In this document: piece after piece, positions 23,901 through 36,764 of the stretch
How positions within the stretch are numbered: position 1 is the stretch's first letter
Layout: each line of letters starts with the position of its first letter
NCBI GenBank assembly: GCA_029379385.1
Contig: CM055607.1
Location: 12,214,001 to 12,278,000, forward strand
Source of the DNA: Quillaja saponaria
Lineage: Eukaryota > Streptophyta > Magnoliopsida > Fabales > Quillajaceae
DNA: 64,000 nt
Reading direction: 5' to 3'
The notes under the pieces: model-generated
What the model was told of the DNA's origin: nothing
The model's input: the letters and a program-made list of their open reading frames with translations, nothing else
The model's database searches: none
Program-made: the position numbers and the translations under genes

Positions 23901-25269
23901 TTAAATATTTTTGGAAATATTATAAGAAGTAAATTTCTTTAAAATGTTCTAGTCTTGACATAATTAGCATGTTTTGGCCCTATCGCTGAATGTAAGTTAC
24001 TACACATATACACTCGCTAAAATTAAAAAATAAAAATAATAATAAACTATTTAGATTTAATAGAAGATAACTGAAATAATATATACACAACCTTTTTATT
24101 AACCCCATGTAAAGGTTTTATTTATTTCTGCTACTGATCCAAACTTATTTTAAGCCAAGATTGACTGCAAAATTTTTGATGCTATCAAAACAACTTTGAA
24201 GATTTAGATAATTCATTTTTACAAAGAATCCGTCAAATACCAACTTTGACATTGATGCACAATAATTTTTGACAAAAATACTTGCTAATATACGTAGCTA
24301 AATACGTCGTCAATATGGGAAAGTGGTATGGACCCGAGAGCCAGTATAGACGGCGTTGAATTGACCAGGAAAGGGACCCACATGCAGACCAATAGGCGAA
24401 GAAGATCTCCAATCCTAATGTGTCTATCAAAATACATGCCCTTATTTTTTGATGAATGGTTGACCTTAATAATTTTTATTTGTAAAATGATCGGGAACAT
24501 GATTTAGTTCTTGGTCAACTATTTTTCATAATCAAAATTTTAATGTTTCAGAACTATTAGATTCTAATAACCTTAAATAGTCGTATTCAAACTTACCAAA
24601 AAAAAGGCGTCTTCAATATCTAATTATGTATAATTCATAAAGAATTATATTTAGATAAAGAAGTGATAATGTATGCATTTGGATAAAGAAATTGTTTTAT
24701 GTACAAATTATTGTAGGGCATTTATGTGATTTATTAAAAATAAACAAACTAAAAAGTTTTATATTAGTTAGTTTTGATTTTTAATTAAAATTAAAGTAAT
24801 TATTAATTCAGTTTTAATTGTAAATTTAATTTGAAGTAAATTTTAATTTAAAGTAATTATTAATTTAGTTTTGAAGTTTAATTGAAATTAGACTAATTAT
24901 TTTCACACAAACAAATTTAATTAAAAAAAAAAAAACTAAAATTCAATTACATTAAAAGCTAAAACAAATACAAATACTAAATTACAAAATAAAAATACAA
25001 AAAAAGAATACATTACTTCCAATCAACCTCATTTCCTCTTTTCTAACTCAAGTTTGAACTCAACTAGGTAATTTGAGAACTCGGGACTCTTATTGCAGTG
25101 AAAGTTTCTCTGTTTATCGGCACTTGCATGAACTTAGCGATTTTAGCCAATTTTTGACCCTCATTGAATCCTAGAAGCTCTCTTATTGTTTCCTTACCAT
25201 GTCGTTGTATTCATAAAAATTGTTAGATACAACTAATTTAATTTTTTTCAACACAAAATTGAATAAAAT
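20944..25269. other. Intergenic, A+T-rich, no gene recognised
   Basis: No coding region is supported. 21090-21260 and 21820-21970 are richer in G+C and may be transposon scraps, but I cannot name them. Degenerate repeats occupy 22979-23312. 24720-24990 is a low-complexity stretch of attaatt- and aattaaa-type words. Confidence 0.5.
22979..23312 (+). repeat. Degenerate tandem repeat, three related units
   Basis: Three units each begin with aagaggaga or a close variant (near 22980, 23146 and 23221), continue with a 'tattta(c)ttataa(a/g)ga/aattat' core, and run to an 'acatgtgtga/acat' phrase. The last and first also share gagagtt(c/t)acacattgacat-like ends. Spacing is uneven (about 165 and 75 bases), so this looks like an old, partly deleted repeat, probably a transposon fragment. 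No terminal structure was found. Confidence 0.5.
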
Positions 25270-25590
25270 TCAATAGATTTACCTTCACTTGTTGCTTTCA
25301 CCACTCGTCCTTTCCCGTGCACAATTTTTGGACGGATCCTATCCAAGGCCAGGTTGCTTCTCTAATTTCTGAAACAGGTTCCATTCTTTCTACAGTCTAT
25401 CCCACATATTTTTAAAATTAGAGTAGTCTAATGTATGTCCCGTAAGCTCAGTGAGTCGGACAATGATACTAGCTCGACCGGTGCCTTTGAATACCTGAAG
25501 CCAACCTTGTTTTTTCCTTTCCGCAATACAGCAATTGACAAAAGTTTTGATCTCTTCCGATTTCCACATAATTCTACCATTGTTCTCCAT
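25270..25590 (-). pseudogene. Myb/SANT-like domain relic (PIF/Harbinger-associated type)
   Basis: On the minus strand from 25590, MENNGRIMWKSEEIKTFVNC begins a Myb/SANT-like domain that continues with GTGRASIIVRLTELTGH and NFKNMWDRL, then a stop. Past the stop the same frame reads KEWNLFQKLEKQPGLG, another stop, then DPSK, which resembles the usual K.EW.....L....GLGWDP stretch of these proteins with the expected Trp turned into a stop. Proteins of this type include the DNA-binding partner of PIF/Harbinger transposases and host genes derived from it. The two in-frame stops show that it is dead. No transposase part or terminal repeat was found beside it. Confidence 0.6.
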
Positions 25591-27244
25591 TTTGAAGACA
25601 ATAAATTCGAAAACTTGGAATTTGAGAGAAGAAAAGTTTGAAGAATTTGAGAATGGTATGAAAAATGTAGAAGGCGGAGTTGACTTGATATAACCCAATA
25701 TTACGATGTTAGGAATATTTGATATAATAACGTCAAGATTTAGGTAACGTAAAATTTTTAATTATACAAGCAATAAGTATCGATCTGTACGTAAGAGATG
25801 ATGGTAAATAACATAGTTATAAAAGGGATTAAATTAATAAATATTATAAACTAGAGTCAATAAATAGATTATATACACAGTTAAGACAAAACTAATTTGG
25901 TTTGTAGCTTGATATTATAGTGTGAATTTTTTTATTTTTTTTTTGAAAGATAAAAGGTAAAACACATGTGAGAATACAATAAACATTTATACAAATATAT
26001 GCTTATATACAAATTAAAGAATAAACAAACACCAATCAATTTTTTTCTTTCTTTGGTGACTTTGACTCTTTTTTTTTTTTTTTTTTCCTTTTCTCTTGTT
26101 CATTATACGTTTGGTAGATTTTCCCCTTTCCCTTTTTGTTGTTCACCGCTTTTCTTTTCTTTCCTTGCGTTGGCTTCCTGAATCTTCCAAGTTGTTGCCC
26201 TGTTTCGTTCTTCATGCTCAGCTTGGGAGAGACATTGTAGCCGAGGGGAAAACCTTCCTCTTGTAACCAAAACTCTTCTCTTTTCCTTCTTGTTTCTATC
26301 TTAACTTCCTTAGCGTTAAGCCTTTACCTGACCGAGCTCTTACAATCATCCTAGGAGGCGTGACTTTGGGTTGTCTTCATTAGGGTTATGGCAAACGGCA
26401 GCAACCTTGCTACCCTTTTCAAATTCCGCTTGCTCTTTACTATTTTCCGTCTTAGTTAATCACTCTAAAGTGAGCAGCAACAACTCAATGGCGTGAAAGT
26501 GGCAGCAAGCCACAACCTCCTACCTCTAGCCAAATTCCATCAGCATAAATATTGTTGGAGTCTTGCAGTTAGTGAGAATGTACGGGCAACATCGTGCAGT
26601 AAAGGGTTACAACTTTGGCATGGTGAGTGGCCAACTTTAGGAAGGTGACAGAAAACTAGGTGCTGGCAAGAAGGGTGAGTGGTTTTCAATTGTTAAATTA
26701 TTTAGCTGAGGTGGTATAGTTAATTATTGAATTTAAGGGTATGAAATTAATGAGTAGGAAGGATAAAGGTAATAATTAAAGGTTAATATGAGTATGTTGA
26801 TTGTATTTGAGGAAGATATAGATATGAATCTATACATATATATAGTAGACTAAAATATGTATGTAAGGTATTTGACAATATGCTTAGGAGAAATTAAATG
26901 TAAAATGTGCATGAAAGTTGATGAAACTTTAAAGTAAGACACATATATGTATTTATAAAGGGTATATGATTTATGGGAAAGTAAGTTGTAGAAATGGGTT
27001 TATGTTGATATAAAATGCCTAATGAAACTAGTTATAATTCCAATGAGTAAAACTTGGTTATTCCAAATTGTTGGGAGGTTAAGTATTATTTGAGTTTGAA
27101 TAAAAGTTTATAAATAAGAGCAAAGAGTGGTTGGTTGATAGGGTGAATGAGAATTTGATGAAAGGGAGTAATGGGTATGAACAAATGAGGGTTAGTTGTG
27201 AGAGGAAGTGTTAAAAGTGAGAGTTGAATGGTTTTTGAAGGGAT
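25591..27244. other. Intergenic, possibly the diverged 5' part of LTR copy 1
   Basis: No gene. T- and C-rich runs near 26040-26170 and words such as ggcgtgact recall the matching part of the solo LTR at 38242-39396, but the two do not align well. No TG-type LTR start could be found. Confidence 0.4.
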
Positions 27245-29248
27245 GCAGGGCAGATTTCGTAGGATGAGAGAAATTTTGTGTTTCGGATATTTTTGGGATG
27301 AAATTAAATTACAAGTTCTAAAGAGAAAATGTAACTTAGAGTCTGGATAGGATACTTACAAAATTTCGTAGCTTGGTTCCAATTATGTTGTGAGTTATAG
27401 CTAAAAGACTCCGGCTAGGTCAGGCAGGATTCGTAATGCCCTTATTTTTGGTTCATGTAAGGAATTAAGTGGGTTCATGACAGATTTTAGGAAAAATTTC
27501 TAAACAATAAATATAGATATACTCATCTATTAATAAAGCCAACAAACGGAATCGAATTTCATTTTTCCTAGAGAAAGTTAGGTTTAATTAACTAAAGTAA
27601 GGTCAAAGCTATCAAAATCCTGCATTTTGTAAAATTAGATGCAACTTCAAGGAATAAACTGTATTGATCTACAAATCCAAAATTACAAATGATATACCAT
27701 TATAAAGCTACATGTATCTAGTATTTTATAAATTTTACGAAACTAGATTTGAAATTTCCTAGAAAAAGATATGGCAGTTAAAGTGGGCACTGGTCCAAAC
27801 CCCAAGTTTGGATAGTTTCAACATCTCTAATTCATTAAATGCTTTCTATCTTTTCTAATGATTTCTTCTACCTTATGCATTGTCAAGGCCTTTAAAATGT
27901 CTTTTCATTATTAACCTTATCACATAAAGTATAATTCATATTACTTGACATGTAATAGCTTAATATAAAACTTTCATAAAGAAACCTATACAAGTTGAGA
28001 TAAAAGCTTAGTAATTAAAAAATTATAACAATCACGTTTGTGAACTAAGTATTATTTGGGAATATGAATTTCAGTTCCGGATTCTAATGTAAACCTGATA
28101 AGACGCGTGGACGTAAGTGTGAATGACAAGTAGAATCGGTTACAGGTGAGTGGTTAATTGCTGTCCTTTAGGGGCTACATTAGTATGTGTAATTATTTGT
28201 TTATTTGAATATGCTTGATATATGGAAAATAAACAAGTAGAGTACTTCAGTAATTTATTTAAATTATGTTTGTTTGATATTGATTGCTGTGTTTGACATT
28301 GGTTGTGGTTGATAAGGGCTAACAAAGTGAGATTTTTATGAAAAGTGAATTTTTATATCAGAAAATTAAAAATCCAAGTGCACCTAGGATACCCTGATAT
28401 AAAATCATGAGAAATCCTGATTCTGATAAAATATTTTTTTTAAATTGAGTGCTCAACCCCGGTGGGTTAGATTATGTATGGAGATCAATTTGTTGTGTGA
28501 GCGCGTAAATGCCCTGGTAGAGTGTGATAATGATTGTATGGGGTTGGGTCACTTGTTGGCCCTTTGATCGCTTTTTGTGATATTATTGCTCTAATTTAAA
28601 TTGTGATCCTGTGTGTCATATAAGGTGTGAATTTGTGCAAGTTACCACGTACACGTGTCATGTGAAATGTTATATGAACAATATTACATGATGTTACTAT
28701 CTATGTGTTACGCACTTGTATTGTGTGATGCTAGTACCCTATGGGTACGATTTTCACTCACGGAGTCCATATGACTCACCCCTCTCTCGTGAATATTTTT
28801 TTAGTGACAGGAGTTCGGTGTATGGTGTTCGCCAAGTTTAGGACTTGGCGAATGAGTGTGGACATAATAATTTCAGGATCTCAGACTTGCATTTAATGAT
28901 GGAAGTTTACAGTCACATTAGAACTGTGAGTGTCAAATTAGGTATGATGTAATATTCTAGTATTTGTCTTGTTGAATATGACGAGCTAAGCTCCTTATTA
29001 TCTTTGTGTTGTGTTGCGTAAGAAAAAGAGTCTACAAGATTGTATTTTAAGGCATGTTCCCTAATGCAAGGAACCTCTACCAATTTGTTTCAGTCAATAA
29101 ACTTTGAATGTTAACTTTTGTGTTTATGAATTTTGATTTTGTTTTATTAGTTGGTCAAGCATCATAGTTGATCCTATATTTGAGTCAGGGTTACGGAGAT
29201 TTAGTTATCATTCCTCCGGCCGGTCATGTCTCCATGAGGAGTGTGATA
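27245..29248 (+). repeat. Gypsy-like LTR, copy 1 (3' two thirds)
   Basis: This 2.0-kb block aligns along its whole length with 39397-41402, from gcagggcagatttcgtagg to tcatgtctccatgaggagtgtgata. The shared length is almost equal (2004 against 2006 bases) despite many substitutions. The other copy is a complete solo LTR, so this is an older member of the same family. Its end has decayed from CA to TA, and the next bases (tgagt) are not seen before any candidate start, so the copy is 5'-truncated or too diverged there. No primer-binding site or coding sequence follows. Confidence 0.7.
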
Positions 29249-30128
29249 TGAGTATTTATAAAGTTAGGAAAAAGAAAAAAAATAATAAATAAATAAAATC
29301 ACTTCTGCCCATTTTTTTACAATTGGGGTAGATAACTTTTTTTTAAATGGAAGGGTTAAGCTGGGTATATGGGAAAAATGGGAGGGTACTTTGGTGAAAT
29401 GGAGTAGGGACATAGTGGGGTTTTATGGAAAAAGTAGAAGGGCAAAAAAGAGAAGAAAATAAAGTTGGGCAATGGCGTGTTCAAGAAGTTCCAGGGTTGG
29501 GGCTTTTGGGATGCATGTTTTTGGACCACCTGCGTCGCAAGAGACAAGCCCTGGGCCTGGCTACAAAGCCCCAACTAAACAGGGCCAATATATGTATATG
29601 GTATTCCTAATGAATCAGTTCTAAAGATTATTTGCACTATTGTAATTAAAAACTCTCACTTGATCACAACTATATAAAAGTTTATATGAGTGTTCTATGA
29701 TTGAATTAATTTATTGAATTTGTTCTCTAACAAGTACATACATGTTTATTATTATGTCAACTACACAAGTGATCATAAAGATTGACCACCCTCACTATTT
29801 GATCTAACATAACATGTATAATCTAATCAGATCATTAATTTTCATTAGAAATGATTTTACGATTATGAATGTTTAAAAATAAACCTCAAGCAAATATATC
29901 TCATTAGCATGACTATACAATGATTCTTATTTCTATCATTTTTATTCTATGGGATTTATTAAATTTCAAGATAAATAATAGTATTATATGATTATCAAAT
30001 AATTTTACTTTATTAATAACTATATAAAATTTTATTAATTATAATATGACTTACATATATAATTTTATTATTGAGTTGTAAGGCATATTACTAGCAGGAA
30101 ATATATCAAAGGTTTTATCAGGAATATC
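29249..30128. other. Intergenic, nothing recognised
   Basis: 29340-29580 is purine-rich, with higher G+C, and could be a transposon scrap. No family could be named. The rest is A+T-rich. Confidence 0.4.
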
Positions 30129-30303
30129 GGCTTCGGCTCTAGGGTTGACGCCGAATTTTGGGGTTTGAGAGATGGCTTGGTTTCCAAGTTTGAGGGTGCA
30201 GTTGGTGCTACTAGCCTACTACTGTTATGTATCTTGTTAATCATGCATATTCTTTTCTCACCCTCTTGGGCCACTCTTTGATTATTGCATATCACTTCTG
30301 AAG
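30129..30303 (+). pseudogene. LINE-type RNase H relic
   Basis: One frame reads NIGFGSRVDAEFWGLRDGL, which resembles the A-E-x-W-x-L-x-x-G-L core of the RNase H domain carried by plant LINE-type retrotransposon proteins and their relics. It is followed by a hydrophobic stretch and a stop. A second short stretch near 30390-30440 (SSFVDDAILYDIKGV) recalls the C-terminal part of such proteins, but lies beyond stops. The catalytic residues of a complete domain cannot be assembled from one frame. This is a weak call based on one conserved stretch. Confidence 0.4.
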
Positions 30304-32915
30304 GGGGTGACACAGTTGATGTGTTGTCAAGAGCAGTTCATATCATAGAACTAATCATTTCTAATTTTCTATGCTTTCTCTAGTTTGTCTTCGTTTGTGG
30401 ATGATGCTATTTTGTACGACATTAAGGGAGTTGACTCCCCTATACTTATTGATCGCACCTTTCAACCACAAAAACAAAATTAAGGTCAAAACCCAATAAA
30501 TGAGATTGTTTATATTATACCTGAAATACCCTTATTCAAAATTTCTCCCTCACTCAATTAATGATAAAATAAATAAATAAATAAACTCTATGATGACTTT
30601 ATCTTTCTCCTTTCTCCTTCAATTCTTTCACTAATTGATTTTTATTTTTTTAAAGTTATTGGTAAATGCATGGGTCTTACCGTCTTAATTAATCTCTATT
30701 AACAACCAGTTAATTAAGTTAAATAGACTGGACTATCCACTACAACAAGAAGAAAAGATGTCAAAATGTACGTACGGATATATATAAAAAAAATAAAATT
30801 TACGACAGTAAGGCCTCGGGAATTAAGTGAATTGGAAGGAAAATGATGGGCATGGCCCGTGGTAGTGTTCAAGTATAAAGTTATAACTTAATTTGAATTT
30901 AGACCACATTATCTATCTACCATTACTAAGAAGGAATTATTTAGACAGGGTCTTTCTTAATTTTGGACAAGGAATTATTTAGAGTAACGAAGGGTCCTTT
31001 CCTAATAACTAATTTCAATTATTCAGTAATCAATACTAAAACAATATAATTTCGATGACAATGATATTAATGAAAGTTTAAGAAATCAGTCAATAAATAT
31101 TTTGTTAAGCTAGTTACAATGATATTGCAAGTGTATTTTTATTGGACTATAACTCGATTAACTAACGAAGCAGTTGCCCTCCTCAAAGGCGACGTCTCTT
31201 TCTCTCCCTCGATCTTGTGCCTTTCGTAGTGATTGTTGAGATATTGATAGGAATAATTAATATTCAAATTTATTGAATTAGCAACTAATTAACCCTTCAA
31301 CTACCATGGGAATCTCTGTACGTCACACCTCCTGAAAGGGCAACATGCATGAAAATTTAGAGGATATCAATTATTCAATGTATGGGATCACATGCGTTCG
31401 TTTCATACAAAACTACTCCACATTAATTAACAACATTCAAGTAATATTTATTTGCTTGAAACGATAACCTTTAGTTGGTAATATATATGTCCATGTATGT
31501 ATGATGTGAGTAAGAGCTTGCTGAATGCTGAGTGGTCCACCCGCCATGAAAATACCAAAAAGAAACAAAGAGAAAGTGAATACGGAAAATCTGATACAGA
31601 GCCCCACATCGATCGTTTACCAGGCCAGTCAAACATTGGTATACATGCAAATGCAAGAACTATAAGAACGGGTCAATTACATAAAAATAAAATAATTTAA
31701 TGATGAGATAAGTCGGAGAATCACAATTATTAAATATTAATTTATTTAAATTCATTTTAAGATAAATGTATATATTAATCAACCTCTAAATTTGAAGTTC
31801 ATTAATAAGAATTGATGGTAGGATAGATACATAGTAGTTATCTAAATTAGTTATCTTATTTGGTGTATTAGGATTTAGGAGACAAATTAAAGCATGCATG
31901 CAAAATGCATATCTTTCTTAGTCTCACATCCCTCCTTCCGCCAAAAGTATGATCAGATTTGTTGCTATCACAATTCACAATCACAAATAAAGCAGATTGG
32001 ATGATTGCTAAAGACCAGCACAGCAGCTATATATATATATATATATATATTATAATTATATAATTATATGGTTATTTTCAGGTAGTGGATGGATCAAAGT
32101 TGGACAAGTAGAGAGTATTACAAAAAAAGTATAATTATACGGCCGGGATAATGGCCACAACATAGGTACAGTGGCACCCTTCGAGTGCGACAATAATTTT
32201 TTTTGTTGTGGCGTCTGAACCCCAAGAATCCGAGATCTAGGCTGCATCGTCTTGTAATTGTGAGACAGCAATTCAAAAGGTTTAGCAGCCACTACCCAGG
32301 ATTCCGTGTCAACTTGGGTATTGCCGAAAGTGAGCACTGTGACACTGACTCACAAATTCACAACACCAACAAGACAAAGCAGACCAGAAAGACAAGTTCG
32401 TGGCTTACATCATTCCACTTCCACCACTCTTTAATAGGTACTTGTCCAGTCTAGTGCCTTTTATCTTTGAAAACTAATGTAATCCACCAATGACATAACT
32501 AAACTTGTGTAATGCGTTACAAATTTGAACCCATATATAGACTATTCATAAAAGTATAAAAAGGTGGAACTTTAACATAAAACAAGAAAGAGAAGCGGTT
32601 TTTCTTTATGAAGAATGCCTTCGAAAAAGAAAAAAAAAAAAAAAAATCAATCTCAGTGTTCTTTGGACTTTAAAAGGGATGATGCAGATAAAGGTCGCTG
32701 CTTTGATTATTCTCCACATCTTGGGAAAAAGTGTTAACTTGTTAGAAAAGCTAGTAAAGATGTGAAAATTGTTAACAATAATTAGTCGCACTGCATTCTA
32801 TATTTTGACGAGAATGTTAACTGTTTTCACATTTCAATTACTCTTTGCGTATACTTCTTATTGGCGAATCGATGAAAAAGTATATGTATCTTGTATATAG
32901 TGTTTTTTACATGTA
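30304..32915. other. Intergenic, no gene recognised
   Basis: A mixture of A+T-rich sequence and a few blocks with higher G+C (31150-31240, 31490-31640, 32130-32420) that look like old transposon pieces, but none has a recognisable motif. An (AT) microsatellite lies near 32028-32050. Confidence 0.4.
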
Positions 32916-33183
32916 TTAGTTCATATGTTTAAGTGCATTCGAATGAGTTATATTTATATGACTTTTAAATTATGTATAATTTTTGTTAAAAAAAATAAAA
33001 ATAAATATGTATATAATAAAAATTTAATTATGTGTAATTTTATGGTTGATTCAATTTAATTTTTATTAAAAATGTATTAACACACAAAAAAAAAATGTTT
33101 ACATTTCTGTAACTATTAAAAACCTTGTTAATTAAATTCAGTACCAACAAAAAAAAAAATCTTCCATCTTCCATCAATCTTAG

Positions 33184-36100
33184 TAGGGATGGCAATGGGC
33201 CGGGTCAGGCCGGGCTCGTACCGGACCCTAAGTTTGCCCAGACCCATTAGAGACCCTAAACTATACCTATTAGAGACCCATTTCTATGTAGGCATGCCCA
33301 GGCCCATATCTGAATTGCTAGGCTCGGCTCATGACTTGAATTTTTTTATTTTTATTTAAATAATATTTCATCTTACCAACTTATATGCAATTGTTTCAAT
33401 TGTGTGTGTGTGTAAACATGGGTTATTGTCACATTGTTTCAATTGTGTTTATTTTAAGTTATAAAAAGCCTTGTAATACATAAGAAAATATAGCTTATTT
33501 TGTTTTAAGTACAAGAAAACAGACAATCTTTGGTCAAAAAAGTAAATAGAGAATCCAAAACAACTTAGCATTCTGCTTTTATTAATTGATGCTAAATTTG
33601 TTTTCTGAGTTTTTCCTGACATTCAGATTCAATTGGTGACTGCATTTTTTATTGAAGTTTATGTGCGATAATCAAATTTGCATTGTGTTGCTTCCATGTG
33701 ATGTGTATTATTATTGATTTATTGTATTTGTATTTAGTAACATCTTGTTTCCCTAGTGTGGAAATATCCCTGGTTTAAATGGCCAGAACAAATGCTTAAT
33801 TGATTTGATAAATTCAACTATATATACCCTTGCTTTTAAAGTTGTGATGGTAAAAACTATAATATTTTAAAATTAACAACCAACTTGTAACAATCCATCT
33901 CCACATTCATTCAAACGAACCAACACACAGAAACAAGAGTGATAAATACATTGCAAAGAGAAAAAAGTTCTCAACATGCATGTTAAATTATTAACAAATT
34001 ATGAAAAGCTAAACGTATTATAGTATCCTAGCAAAATAAGTGGTCATACATATTGTGATCAATTCCTCAAAACCTTTAAGGTGATATTCCAATTGACTTG
34101 CCATGAATTAGATGAGCTTCTATGGCTCTATCTCCAATTCTTGAGGAACTTTGATGACCTAACAACACTCAAAAGTAAAATCATCAAACTCAAACTCATA
34201 TTCTTCTATCAAATTCACTAAAATATCAAAATCCTAATTCTAACAAATAGATATCTGACAAAATAAAATAAATGAATCAAAAGTAAATAAAAATACTACT
34301 TTAAGTATTGCTTGAGCTATCCATAATAAAAGCATCATAGATATCTGCATAACCATTTGTTGTCCCCGTCACCTCCTACAAGTAATCAAATAATAATAAT
34401 AATATAAATATAAAAGTGTAGTACAAATAAGGAAGTTAAAATACCATCAAAATTAATTGAATAATTAATAATATATTACCTTTAATAGCCCACAACCAAT
34501 TTTGAGCTCACATTAATGCTTCCACAGTTTCTGAATGAAGTTTACTACGAAACGGACTGATCAATCTACCACCTAGTGCTGAATGCAAACTCCGAAAGCA
34601 ACAATAGACACAAGAATTGCTAAAAGATCACTGAGAAATTGCTTGCAAAGTTGGATACTTTATTCCATTTAATTTTCACCAAAGCAATACATCGAAATCT
34701 TTTGTTCTTAGCATAACATCCTCATCTAAGTAATTATCCAACTCAGTTTCAACTTCTTAGATTTCTTTTCATTCAAGATAAACATATCTTGGCAATCAAT
34801 GTCAATCATATCCTGAGAAGATCCACTATGTTGACTACACCGATTATGCAAATTGACACTATACTCAGCAACCAACTTACAACATATTTTGTAAATTCTC
34901 TCAACCTCATAAGAATAGTTAGTTTTCCTAAAAAGTTTTAGAAAATGAAATTCAACTAACTTCATCTTATATATGGGATCCAAAAAAGAAGCAATAGTCA
35001 TCAAATCAAATATCTCAAACCTAATACATGTCAAACTTCGAAATCATTTTTGTTGCCATTTCTTTGATTTTAGTATTTGTACTTGCTTTCCACTCTTTTA
35101 ATACCAGCCTTGATGTTACATACATTATGGAACAAAAAAAAAATGTAAGGTAGGATATTTGATTCCTGAGAACAATTCAGTGGTATTGTAAAATATCTTC
35201 AATTTCCCACAAATATCTTTTGCAAAATCCCATTCTTCTCTTTGATCTCTATCTTATATTGGGTTTCACGTTGTTTCAATCATGAAAAGACATCCTCAAA
35301 GACTAAAGTTGTCTAAAGCATCAAATATGTCGAGTTCCATCAAGTTGGACAATCAAGTATTAACTTTTTTGAACAAGAAACACTACATTGACGAGCAACC
35401 TCCTCAAACTTTTCCTCTCTTTTTGGCATTGCTATCCAATATGCTACACTTTTATGAATCTTTTCTATACCATCCTTAATAACTTCCAACCCATATTTAA
35501 CAATCAAATTTAATATATGGGCAGCACAACTTATATGTAACAAATCATCATTCAGAATAAAAGAAGAGAGGTCCAAATTACTCTTAATAGTATCAATTAT
35601 GGCATCATTAGTTAAGCAATTATCCAAGGTAATAGTTGAGATATTCTTATCCATGTTCCAATCTATAATGCATATGTAACATAGATCCATTCTTGACTTT
35701 TCTTGGTCAAACGGGATCTCTTTTTGTTTTTCTGTCTTATTTGGTTTGTTCGCTTCTTTCCTCTCAGGACAACTATTAATATGCCTCAGTAAGTGGTTAG
35801 TTCCATTTTCTGATTTTCCAGACAGTTTTTTCTGACAATAGTTGAAAAATGCACAATACTCTCCTATTAATTTTCTTTTTCTGAAATTGGTTCCAAGCAG
35901 CACTCGTTTTCTTTCTTTTTTGTGAAGGAAGAGTATAGTCAATTTCATTTTCATCAACATCATTATGATCATTAATATCGTCTATTGTATTCAGTTGATG
36001 ATTTGCAATAGGTACAGACCCCTCAAAAGTACCATATGAAAATTCGACATAGGACAACATTTCCTGTAAATATTAATTGCAGTTAAAGAATAGAGTCAAT

Positions 36101-36733
36101 TATACACTGCTTAAATTGCTTAAATATATAGAATGAATATGAGAGGATATGTCATGAATATACATGCTTAGATAGATTCAATTCATGAAACTTAGCCAGT
36201 TGTCAACTAAGTAAGATTATATGCAAGCATATTGCTAGTTTAGGCCAAAAATTCTACCCAGGACTATAGCTTTATTATAATGCATAGTTCTCAATTTACT
36301 CCTTCAATTTCATAGTTTTAATTGCAATCAAAGCAACAAACAACAACATCACAAGCCAACACATAGGAAATTTAGGACAATTTTAAGCATTTAGCAGTAT
36401 ATAACTCAGTATCTCAATTCTAGTTTAATTCATAGGTAAGCTACTATAACACAGATATAAGAAATTCAATAGATAACAAAGTTTGTAAACAAATACTCAT
36501 GTAAATGAGTTTTCAGGTAATAGCTTGACATTTAAGTGTTGCATAAACAATGTTGTTCAGTCTTTTGAATTTCATGGCGTAAAGAGCATTAACAAGAAAA
36601 GTAGATCTCTCTTCACAAGTCTAACTTTACAACTACGAGTCTAACTTGACAACTCACAAGTACACATCCATGAAGATAGTTTAGGCAAAAATAAATAAAT
36701 AGCACGTGAGGGTGCCAAACATGATGTGCATCA

Positions 36734-36764
<31 letters not shown>

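Noticed and set aside
29249..29253. tgagt after LTR copy 1 as a target duplication
   Set aside because: No TG-type LTR start preceded by tgagt was found upstream, so a pair cannot be shown.
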